A DNA stretch of 64,000 nucleotides, taken from positions 249,985 through 313,984 of the forward strand of contig PDUO01000030.1 in assembly GCA_003008705.1 (NCBI GenBank), given 5' to 3'. The notes beneath the pieces were generated by a model. It made no database searches. It had not been told where the DNA came from and was given only the letters and a program-made list of their open reading frames with translations. Position 1 is the first letter of the stretch. Each line of letters begins with the position of its first letter. A program made the translations under genes and the position numbers. Of this stretch, positions 47,022 through 56,474 are shown in pieces. The DNA comes from Pezicula radicicola (Eukaryota > Ascomycota > Leotiomycetes > Helotiales > Dermateaceae).

Positions 47022-49222
47022 CTAATACCTGGGCATCTTAGGATAACGGCGCCTCGATCCAGATGAGTAACCTGGGTAGTAATTTGAGGAGTAGCTTGAA
47101 GACTTAGAGATTCTGTAAGTCGAACTCGTCGCTGGCTTGGGCTTGGGCTTGGGCTTTTCTGGTGCCTTGTAGTTCCCCGAAGCCTTTGCCGCCTTCTGTC
47201 TCTCTTTATCTCTCACAAAGCGTTCCTTCTCAAAGACTGCTTTGCGTTGGATCTCCTCTTTCTGTGAGTTTGACTTACATTGCCATATCTGTTCATTGGC
47301 ATAGCTGCTTGTAACTTCCTTGCCATCTGTGAGACCAATTGCCTTTAGCCATTCACGTTTTTTGTTAGAGAAGCAAGGATCCTTTTCGTCGACAAATGAG
47401 TATATGGCCTCAAATGCCGCCCAGGTTTGCAGCAAAGGGTTGTCGTTATTCCTGATAAGTTTAGCCTTCTCTTCAATGGCTATACGTTGGGATGCAGGCA
47501 TTGTCGTCCATGCCACAACGATGGCTTCCTTATCCATCTCTGTTGATGTTGCACCAATTCTGATGTACTGAAATGGTATGATATCCAATCCATCTGGGTG
47601 TGATGGTGTCTTCAGCATTTTCAACCATTCTCGTCTCTTTTCGACATACGTGGAATGGTTAGTAAAGGTCGATCGTAGGTATATCTCGTACTTGGCCTCG
47701 AGCTCCGCCCAAGTTGGAGTCACAGGAGTGAGAATGGCTTTCAAGTACTTAGCTTTTGCGTTGACAGCTCTACGTTCAGAGATTGTTTTCTGGCTATAAA
47801 ACGCTTCGAGATCAACTTCTTCCTCCACTGTTGTGCACAAATCATGGTACGGTTGTTCGTACAAGCCAAGTCGTGATAACCATACTTGCCGTTCTGCGAG
47901 TATAGCATCGAAAGCTGCGTCGTTGGCCTCGCTTGGAATGGTGTCATCAGTGATCATCGCTAACTTTCGTTCGGGGACATCGAAGTACTCTCTTTCAAGT
48001 TGCAAAAAAGGGATGGGAGGAGGGCCTCGAAACTCGACGGGAACGGGTCGGATAGGTACTTCGACTAAACAGCCGTGTTTCAGCGCTATAGCCTTTTTCT
48101 CAATATGCTGCCGCTTTTCGGGAGACTCCCCAGCCCAGCATCTTTCCACTTCGGCCTTCTTAAAATCCAAAACCCATATGTTTTGGTAAGGCATTTTATC
48201 TATCCCCAGTCCTTCAAGCCACTGCCTCCTTTTCTCTCGAAACTTTTTGGTATTGCCACCGAAATCAGACTCCCGATACGGTCCGTATTTCTCTTCCAGC
48301 TCGTAGTACGTGAGGTATTGACCTGCAGGAAGAGGTGAATGATTGGGTTTACCGGTACTGTCGCTGCTAGTGACCATCGATCGATTGCTACGGGAATCGG
48401 TGAGCTGGGCAAGAGGTTGCTGGATGGAAGCTGGTGGGGTGTGGAATTCTGGTTGTTTCGAAATCTGCTGCATTGGAGTGGCATAGTTATTTTCCACCTT
48501 CACAGCCGAGGCAACAGGAGTGATACTCGAAGTAGCCTGGAAGTCGCGAAGCGCTTGGAGGGCGCTTGATGGTGGGGTGTGCGGCGTAGGTTCATTTTTG
48601 ATTGGTTGTGCTGGCGTCGAAGAGAATGTCCTCTGCGACATAGAAGGGTTCGGCGTCGTGGCATAGGGCTGCTGGGTTTGGAGAAGAGTAGAGCTGCTAC
48701 TGTATGGAGATCTAGAGGATGGCGCTTGGGAGGAGGTGAACTCGGGCATGGTGTTGAGGGTCCGCATAAGCTCGTGCATATCCCCAGTCTGTCTACTTGC
48801 ATTAGCCCCGGAGCTCTGCGGAGTCGCCTGCGACTGTCTGGGGAAGCCTGTCAGTTAGAAAACCGCATATTCTGGACACAAAATCCGTACTTTTGGGACG
48901 CTTTCTTCGAAGATATGCCGCCATTGTGGGCAGAAAGATTAGCCGCAGTCAATCGAGTCGCATCGTGTTGTGCCAGGCGTTGAGCCAATTGATTCTTCGT
49001 CCCGTCATGAGGAAGGCCTCTGGCTTTCAAAAAGCCCCGGAGAGTTGGAACGGTAAATTCAGTGTAGTCAAGTGTCATCGTTATGGTGCTTTCGTATGGG
49101 TTTGTAGTTGCAACCACTGTGGTGTGAGGTGTTGTTAGAATAGGGCACAGACCATCGCGTTTACTTCGTCTCGCGCTTAACGAATAGGAGGGGTCAATAT
49201 TTTCCTTCTTTTTATCATCCAT
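47022..49222 (-). CDS. SAP-domain protein with four repeats of an unnamed Trp/Tyr-rich module
   Basis: Two exons, 49222-48891 and 48837-47022, joined over a 53 bp intron; 715 residues. Residues about 55-88 are a SAP motif (FTVPTLRGFLKARGLPHDGT then KNQLAQRLAQHD), which usually binds scaffold/matrix DNA. A Ser/Thr/Pro/Gln-rich linker of about 150 residues follows. Then come four divergent modules of about 80-95 residues, each with an L-E-x-x-Y start, an R-R-x-W-L helix, a G/P-x-x-Y segment and an E-K-K-A-type helix (for example YYELEEKYGPY, KRRQWLEGLG, KRQHIEKKA; later TWAELEAKYEIY, KRREWLKMLK, QRIAIEEKA). The helix pattern is faintly HMG-box-like. The tail is basic and Ser/Tyr/Gly-rich. Likely nuclear; function unknown. 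The upstream in-frame codon at 49246 is TTG, so I use the ATG at 49222. Confidence 0.78.
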
Positions 49223-49541
49223 CACTGTTTCCTGTGGTAGATACAAATTGGGTGAAATAATTATGACAGCATATATCTCTAAGTGCTATTTTTAGTCTAA
49301 TTTTTGCTACAGAACCTTGGTTCTAAAAGGGCTATACAAGGAATCCAAGATATAATGTTGCGAATCTAGCTCGCATCGCCAAGGAGAGGTTTCTACTCGC
49401 ACGGGAATCTCAAGTATCAAACGAAACGACGCGAAATCCATCTAATCATCCTGAGACTATATTTCTCTCTTGGGCTCTTAGCCGATGTATGGTGATGTTC
49501 TCTTTCAGATAAGCGACCGACGTTTTATGAGACGGGAGTGA

Positions 49542-50082
49542 CTCGTTGGCGACCACGTGATGTTTCCCCGACCATTTCCTTCGATTTAATTTGCTTATAT
49601 TTCGCCAACCCCTGGGTGGTTGGTTTGGGCGATGCGATCATTATCCTCCTAGTTCGTTAGTTGTGACCTGCACAGACCACTAGGACGTGCACAACAAAAC
49701 GTATACATTTTTCAATAGTAAAATTCTTGGAGTGTCGAATCCCTGCGCAAAGTCACATCTAACGAACTAAGGGATAGCCATGCGATCTTTTTATTTTTTT
49801 GACCTAAGCAAGGGTTAGAACACAAAAAGTCTAGAATGCCTTTACAAGATATACGTATATCTTAATACATATATAAGTAAATTATCTTGTTTCTCTTAAG
49901 GATTATATATATAGTAAGAGGGAGTATATATCTTTTTTTGCTTAATTTTATCTATTATTCTTAGTAGGTTATATATGAAATAATCGCATCGCCCAAACCA
50001 ACCCCCCTAAGAGTTAGCGAAAAAAAAAAGAAAAATTGATTCAAGCATTTCACTCAGAACATCAGATGGTCGCCAACGAGTA
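49542..50082. mobile_element. Nested foldback element with outer and inner inverted arms
   Basis: The outer arms ACTCGTTGGCGACCACGTGA (from 49542) and its reverse complement near 50058-50082 agree in about 23 of 25 bases. Inner arms share a perfect 19-mer, GGTTGGTTTGGGCGATGCG at 49619-49637 and its reverse complement at 49985-50003. A 116 bp MITE sits between the inner arms. There is no coding capacity. It looks like a non-autonomous DNA element into which a second element inserted. Confidence 0.75.
49652..49767. mobile_element. 116 bp MITE, copy 2, flanked by TA
   Basis: Terminal inverted repeats GTTCGTTAGTTGTGACCTGC at the left and GCGCAAAGTCACATCTAACG-AAC at the right pair over about 24 bp. 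TA dinucleotides at 49650-49651 and 49768-49769 look like the target-site duplication of Tc1/mariner-class insertion. It is related to the copy at 36686-36801 in opposite orientation. Confidence 0.85.
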
Positions 50083-50388
50083 GGTTCCAAACTCTCGCAT
50101 CGCAAATGAAATCTCATCGCCCAAACTAGTACATCAGACTACCGGAGGCAATAAGAATAGCATCACCGCTCGGTGCTTGAAAATTGGCAAGTGCATTCCA
50201 GTATATAAGATAACTATCTATTCTACAATAAACCTTTCTTCATTACCTTCAAGCTTCTCTATCATCTTTTACAATTACCTTTTAAGCAACGCCATCTCCT
50301 ATCAAAAGCACATTCATAATCATAAAAGTCAAAACCCTCTCTCTTTCTATCCAGTCAATTCCCTTCTCAACAAACACAAACTATCAAA

Positions 50389-50691
50389 ATGTACATCAAC
50401 ATCGTCGCTATCTCATTCTTCCTCTTAACTACAGCGCATGCCATGCCAATGAGCACATTGTAAGTCACCTACTCCATCCATCAATTTCTAACATCCCACT
50501 CCCACCCCAGCTCCGCTTACTGACACAACTCAAGCTCTCACGAGTTTTCAGCCCTCGAGACTAGAGGGGATGCAGGAGACATCGTTCAATCAGTAGCCGA
50601 CGGACTCGGTGAAGACACACTCGCCGGTGGTATTGTCGGCGACGTAGCAGATGGTCTTAAAGCTGGAGGAGTTCGCATGAGGAGCCAATAA
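50389..50691 (+). CDS. Small secreted protein, possibly frameshifted
   Basis: Two exons, 50389-50459 and 50535-50691, give 75 residues. A strong signal peptide (MYINIVAISFFLLTTAHA) is followed by a short acidic, Gly/Ala-rich mature part with GDAGDIVQSVADGLGED and GGIVGDVADGLKAGG. The frame stops at 50689. In the next frame over, the sequence from about 50680 reads on as GANKEAGGATKAGKGAAKAA and stops near 50763, with similar composition, so the native protein may have been about 25 residues longer before a small indel. Homology not recognised; it could be an effector-like or cell-wall-associated peptide. Splice choice is by consensus and frame only. Confidence 0.55.
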
Positions 50692-51663
50692 AGAAGCTGG
50701 TGGAGCGACTAAGGCAGGAAAGGGAGCTGCAAAGGCTGCTAGAAAAGGTGCCAACAAAGTATAGCTCGCATGGAACAATGGCGTTTCTGAAAAGAGAGTG
50801 AGGATTGTGCAGCGGGGTAGGAGATGTTGTGTGAGAGATATTGGAAGTTGTTGCGTTTGCTGGACAGGTTATGAGAAGGAGTTATAGAAGGGGCTAAGTT
50901 TTAGGAATTATGAGTTACGGCTTCTTTTCATTGGTTTTGGTTTTATTACTTATCTTCGAATTTCCTTTCTGGATTTGACTTTCACTTCTTGTATCCATTT
51001 AGCCTCATCTTTTTATCTATTAAAAAACATTTAACCAACTTCTTCAACCATTGATGCTTATTTCCTCGCCTCCCTTTTCAAGTGATGGATACTACCTCGC
51101 TAAACCCAACTCCACATTTCTCGTTTCGGTCGATCACAACAGGGCGTAGTATTACGGCACAGATTTTGCGAAAATCCTTCTTTACAGGGGTTTGAAAACC
51201 CCTTTCCGTATTCGAGCAAAATAAATATAATCCTTCACCGATGGCCGCCAAGGGAAATGTCACGTTGCAACTAGTTCTCCAGCGGGCGCAGCCGCACAAG
51301 GTTGAAATGGTACCTAGGCAAGCCATCCAGAACCTACGATTATGTGGGCTTAGAAAGCGGTGTTGAATTGCACCATGACCTCTTATACCATTTTTGGTCT
51401 CTAGAGTTCTTGGAGGTGAGAGCTAGAAGGTGCTTATGTTTGTTCATGTCTCCATCTGCTGTCATGGTCTCATTTGGATTCAACTCCGAATGTGCCTTTT
51501 ATGGTAACTAAGCCGTGCTTATGGTGGGTTGTGAGATTTCATTGTGGAGCTATGTAAATTGTTATATATAGTCGCCTTTTTGCTTTGGAATATAATCAGA
51601 GCAGTTTGCATTTTCACAACGATATTTCTAGCTGTACTTTTGTAGTTGGAGAAGCCTTTAATC
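50692..51663. other. Intergenic upstream of GH16 gene
   Basis: It begins with the possible frameshifted tail of the small secreted gene (to about 50763). The ORF at 51078-51326 on the minus strand shows no family features. A TATATATAG stretch near 51562 lies about 100 bp before the GH16 start codon. Confidence 0.45.
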
Positions 51664-52909
51664 ATGTCGCTTATTTCCGTAGCCTCGATAATCGCCCTCG
51701 GTCTTTCGCACGCCTCTTCTACAAGTGCATACTCACTAGTATCCTCTTACGACAGCACAAACTGGTTCACAAGCTTCAGCTACCAAGATGTATACCTCTC
51801 CGTCTTTCCCCTTCTTTCCCCCGCCCTCGGTTTCTAGACTCCTGCCCAACTAACAATCTACATCTCATAGTTACCCGACCCAACAAACGGCTTCGTAGAC
51901 TACGTCTCCCTTACAGATGCACAAAGTCTAGGCTTAACGAAAATAATCAACAATCAAGTATATATGGGCGTCGACAACACATCAATTATCTCCAACACTT
52001 CAACAGGCAGAAAAAGCATTTGGGTAGAAAGCAATGAATCTTTTTTACATGGGTTATTGATTGGAGATTTTGCTCATATGCCAGGAAGTGATTGTGGGAC
52101 ATGGCCTGCATTGTAAGTCATTTTCTCCCCCTCCATCCAACCCAATCCAATCCCGCGACAAACTTATGGAGGGATATTAATCTAATTAAAATTCACAAAG
52201 CTGGACAATCCGCAACGGCGAAGGTGCCTACGGCGAAATCGACATCCTAGAAGGCTTCTCCGATATAACCCAAGCCTACACAACCCTACATACCGAAAAC
52301 GGAATCTGTACATTCAACCCACCCACAACAGCACAACTCGGTACATCAAATCAAGGAAGCACGGATTGTAATATTGATACCTCCGATATAGGATGTAGTG
52401 TTATAGGTCCTGCTGATAGTTATGGAACTCCGTTTAATGAGAATGGTGGTGGTGTTTATGCTTTGGAGTGGAGTAGTAGCGCTATTAAGATTTTCTTTTT
52501 TAAGAGGGATAGTATTCCGGCTGATATCACGGCTGGAAATCCGGATCCGACGGGTTGGGGATTACCTGTTGCGGATTTCGATACGCAGTATGGGGATTGT
52601 GATATCGATGCTAATTTTCCTGCACAAACTATTGCAAGTCTCTCTCTCTCTCTCTTTCTCTATTCTTCCTCTCCTGAACATGGAAACAAAAGTAAAAGAG
52701 CGGTCTTTAGAAGGTGCTGACACATCTTTTATTTATAGTATTTTGACACCACGTTTTGCGGTGCCGAAGCTGGAGGGCAGGCTTGGACTGATTGGACTGA
52801 TTGTTCTGCGAAGACTGGATATAGTACTTGTGAAGCATATGTCGCGGCTAACCCGGCGGCTTATGATGATGCGTATTGGCTTATTAATTCTGTTAAGGTT
52901 TATCAGTAG
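51664..52909 (+). CDS. Secreted GH16 endo-1,3(4)-beta-glucanase
   Basis: Four exons, 51664-51789, 51871-52112, 52201-52633 and 52739-52909, give 323 residues. After a signal peptide (MSLISVASIIALGLSHASST) the lichenase-like fold follows: YDSTNWFTSFSYQDLPDPTN, GDFAHMPGSDCGTWPALWTI, the catalytic block YGEIDILEG (two Glu around an Asp, about residues 134-139), then GCSVIGPADSYGTPFNENGG, YALEWSSSAIKIFFFKR and FDTTFCGAEAGGQAW. It should cut mixed-linkage or 1,3-beta-glucans outside the cell. The last intron (52634-52738) begins with GC instead of GT: only the donor GCAAGT keeps the frame. The ATG at 51664 is used because the upstream extension starts at TTG. Confidence 0.92.
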
Positions 52910-53193
52910 GTAGCTTGGAAATTGTATAGAATTTGAATACTGAGAGATGTTTTGAATACCTGGTCACTTGACTAAAGCACATCAAGAAGAGGAACTGAAC
53001 AAAAACGCTTCAACATACTCTTTGGACCTTCAATAATAGTTTCCTTTTGGCTGTGCTGGTATTAAATGTGGCAGTGGTGATGATTTATTTGCTAGCGCTG
53101 AGGAGGTCGCTTAGCTAGTGCTCAGTCACTGACACAGTTTCAGTAATGTGAAATGAACATTACAATTATAACTTCTTCAACATACCTTCCCTT

Positions 53194-54067
53194 CTAAAAC
53201 CAAGGTTGATTTGCCTCCACAAAACTTTCCCAACTATTAGGTTTCTCATCCATCTGTTCCAAAGTCCAAGCCAACCCCCCCTCCCCACCGACACCGTAAT
53301 AACCCACCTCCTTCTCAACATTACTCTTCCCAAGTTGCTCTCTCTGCTCCTTCGTCATGTTACTATTAGCTATCCCATCAAAAGCCTCATCAAATCTAAC
53401 AGTCCTTCCAGTGACTTTCGTCCAAACGTCACAGATTTGATCGGGTGTGTAAAAAGCAGTTGACGTGATGAAACGAGCGTGATTATATTTTTCAGGGTGG
53501 TTGAGGAAAGGAGCGATGTATTTTCCTGTATCAGCGATATCGACAAGAGGAACAAGACTCGTAGATGTTGCGGTTGGCCATGGTTTAGCAAGAATGTCTG
53601 TCCCATCGGAAGCCTAAATGATCAGCCAAACATTTAAATACTTTTAAATAGGGAACAAAAAATATAAATACCAATTTCGGTTTCATAATAACCAAGAAAT
53701 TCTGCATAAACCAGCCTGGCATGTAGAAGGCACTTTTGATTGGTAACGTGCGGATGTAATCTTCGACATCTGCTTTACTGTTGAAATGACCGATTCCGGT
53801 TCGTGGAAGGATCGTTCATATCAGCCTGATGGGTTGAGCTAGCTGGATTTGACAGTGCTAATATGGTTGTGAAAACTTAGGTCAGTAACTTACTTCAACA
53901 ACTTCCACACCTTGTTCCTTCAAAGAAATAGCAGCTGGCTTTTTCGAATCCCGAGTGACGCCACGGATCTTATAGATCTTTGAGAATTGAGGATGATTTA
54001 TGAGATATTTGATCAGTGAACCGCCCTGCTGGCCGGTGGCCCCGAAAACAGTAAAGACTTTGCCCAT
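53194..54067 (-). pseudogene. NmrA-like NAD(P)-binding family gene with internal deletion
   Basis: NmrA-like proteins are atypical short-chain dehydrogenase folds that sense redox through NAD(P). Exon 1 (54067-53894) has the dinucleotide motif VFGATGQQGGSL and GVTRDSKKPAA. A consensus intron (53893-53826) leads to ADMNDPST, the expected next strand. There the text breaks: the following frame closes after a few codons, and the next recognisable segment (HFNSKADVEDYIRTL) is in another frame, so about 75 residues of the core are missing. Downstream the gene continues well (FYMPGWFMQNF, a further intron, then LVPLVDIADTGKYIAPFL and SWESFVEANQPWF, stop at 53194). An internal deletion with frame loss makes this a pseudogene, unless unusual splicing rescues it. 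Confidence 0.8.
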
Positions 54068-54689
54068 TTTGAGAATGGGCGGTGATAAATCTAGTAGTTG
54101 TAGTGAAGAAATGAAGAATGATTGAGAGGATACTTTCTTGGAATGGAATGCAGAGAATAATATACAGACGTTGAAAGGTAATGTGACCTTGGTTCCGTTC
54201 CGAAGAAAAGGTAGCTAATTAGCAACCTTTCCGGAAACTTTATTTCCGTTGACTTTAACGTGAAGTACATAGAGTAGCATTTGTCATAATTGCAACCATC
54301 AAGGCCTATTTCGGACTTCTCTCGGCACTAGTAAGCGAATGCGAAAACATAAATAGGAGAGAGATGTGTGGTATAGAAGTAGCGTGATTTGTAGACGAGA
54401 AATTAACAAAGAATACAAGGAGAACAAATTAAAACTAAAAGCACCACGCGGAATTGATTCATGAAGCAAATGACACAGTAGCTGACTGGGCTAAGGGTTT
54501 CAATATATAAATTCTATGACTCCTCAAGTCCACGAAAAGTATCTCTATAACTAGAAAAAGCATGGTAAGAAAGCATTAGTAATTCATCAAAATCTAAGTG
54601 TTATACTAAAGGTTAATAAAGAATAATTATTTGGATTTATTCAAGTCGGTTATCTTACAAATGCTTCAGAGATCTCCATTTTAACCATT
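54068..54689. other. Intergenic, no gene seen
   Basis: AT-rich flank between the NmrA-like relic promoter and the 3' end of the Cys-rich gene. Confidence 0.5.
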
Positions 54690-55418
54690 TTATTTGTTCA
54701 TGGTTCCCCATTTGCAGCATCCGTCGTCCTTAGTACTTGCTATCTCTCCGCAATTTTCGCAGATCTTGTCTTTGGATCTAGATTTGGCTTTGGAAGCTTC
54801 AGGCTCGGCCTTTCCATCTTCACTTTCTGATTCTGATTCTGATTCACCTAGAAAATCGCGAACTTCTTGTTCCCTACTTGAATGTCAGATTTCGGGTCGC
54901 TACCACTCGTAAAAGAAATCCATGGGCATTGCATCCTACTTTGCGTCTTGCATTGTGCGCCATTTACAGCAGCCGTCGCTATCATCTGGATCGCCGCCAT
55001 AGTTGTCGCAGACCTCAGTTTCTGCCCTCTTATTCTTCTTTCTAGCAAACATCAAAATGTCCCTAGCTTCCTATCTCCTATAAAAGTGTCAGATTCCTAG
55101 ATAACATCAGCAAATACCTATAATTAACTCACTTTGATTCTTGCATCCTGCTCTATTTGCAACAGCCATCACTATCATATTGTTCTTCTCCACAGTTTTC
55201 ACATCTTGGCAGGTCTGGATTATCTCTCTTGCGTTTTGCAATTTTTGAGCGTAATAATCCTAGCCACCATATCTATTAGCTTTGGTTGCAAGCGTACGCT
55301 TCCGACCTGCGTCGAGCACAATCTTTTGCTTGGGCATTTCGTCCATGTTCTTGTGGGAGGGTGGTGGAGAAGGTGAATTAGTGAGATTGACGACAGTTGG
55401 TGAAGCTTTTGGCGGCAT
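54690..55418 (-). pseudogene. Cys-rich protein with three exonic copies of a CxNCG...DGCCKW module, first copy carries a stop
   Basis: From the ATG at 55418 (MPPKASPTVVNLTNSPSPPP) a short intron leads into three modules. Module 1 (about 55156-55206) reads CENCGEEQYDSDGCCK and then TAG at 55153-55155, exactly where modules 2 and 3 have Trp. Module 2 (about 54961-55014) reads CDNYGGDPDDSDGCCKWRTM. Module 3 (about 54700-54760) reads CENCGEIASTKDDGCCKWGT and ends the gene. Modules 2 and 3 join in frame over an intron with phase AA|G, and a Ser/Glu repeat (ESESESESE) lies before module 3. Modules 1 and 2 do not join cleanly. The pattern C-x2-C-x10-12-CC suggests a small metal-binding knuckle. No named family recognised. 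Either a decayed gene or one that ends at module 1. Confidence 0.55.
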
Positions 55419-56474
55419 TCTTGCGTATAATATTTGTTATTTATGAAGGTATGAAGAGATAAGAATAGAGAAAACGGTACTATAAGGAGAAATAAAAAGG
55501 TGAGAGGCTACGACGTGTGTCATTCGCGACAGACATTTATATAACCAACCAGTCTGTGCTGCCGGGTAAAATAGCGGCATCACGTGTACATCGATATTTC
55601 AAAGCTTTTGTCAAATTTCCTGCGCAAAAAAGGGAGTAACTTCCTGGTTCATTCTCCTTCAAGGAGAGCTCGGTCAATAGAAGAATTGACTGGGGAAAAA
55701 ATAACCACAAGTACTCAGGTGCAACATACGCTAGTCCTAATACGGCTTTACTACGCCGTGCCGAGATATTCCATGATCCGATCTGAACTTCTCATGCTTC
55801 TTCAACTCTCTCCATCACGAACTATCTATGTTGTCTTCCGGGTTGAGCTCCTCTCCTTACGTCTTCACCTCCCTCTTAAAAGGTCTGGAGATTGACTTAT
55901 GAGCTATCACCTTGGCGCTGCAGCATATCGACGAATAACGGTTATCGCCGTTGACACGCCTGCTTATTCCGCATTGCCAAGATGCTATCGCCGTTCTCAA
56001 TTCCTTAACCAACGAGGTCTTGGGCACTTCATTCGATTCATTTATTACCACTAGGATGATAGTCATCACAATTATTTTAAGATACAATCTCTTTACAAGC
56101 GTTCTCGTTTACTCCTGGTGCTCCAATGTTGTGAGCCCCGAGCTGTGCCAGGAACCATCAAGTGACTGAGTTCCGGTGGCTTAAGCAGCCAAGAACAAGC
56201 CAAGTCTTGTCCAAGCACACGTTTTTGATTATCTCTAATTGATTGCTTCAATTTTACCTTTTTGTCTTTCTGCGTTCCTTGGTTCATCTGAAGTGATTGG
56301 AAGTTCATAATTCATGGTTCGTCATCTTGCTCGAGGTGGGGAAGTCGTACAAGTCCGTACCTGACAATCGTCCCATTCCTTTGGAATCTTATAAAAGGTA
56401 AGTACCGTACCTTGATGTCTTTTTCTGAATCTGTACGAATTGACTTCCTGCACCACCCGGAAGCGCTCCTAACC
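55419..56474. other. Intergenic upstream of alkaline phosphatase
   Basis: No gene recognised; ORFs at 55584-55895 and 55951-56169 lack family features and overlap on opposite strands. Presumed promoter of the phosphatase gene in the last few hundred bases. Confidence 0.5.

Larger units (their letters stand above)
49223..50388. other. Intergenic holding a nested inverted-repeat element
   Basis: Upstream DNA of the SAP gene and of the small secreted gene at 50389. Most of 49542-50082 is the foldback element described separately. The stretch around 49890-49980 is extremely AT-rich. Confidence 0.6.

Noticed and set aside
51078..51326. Minus-strand ORF of 82 codons before the GH16 gene
   Set aside because: No domain, no splice context, and composition unlike the neighbouring genes.
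55584..56169. Overlapping ORFs on both strands upstream of the phosphatase
   Set aside because: Mutually exclusive frames without family signatures; likely promoter DNA.
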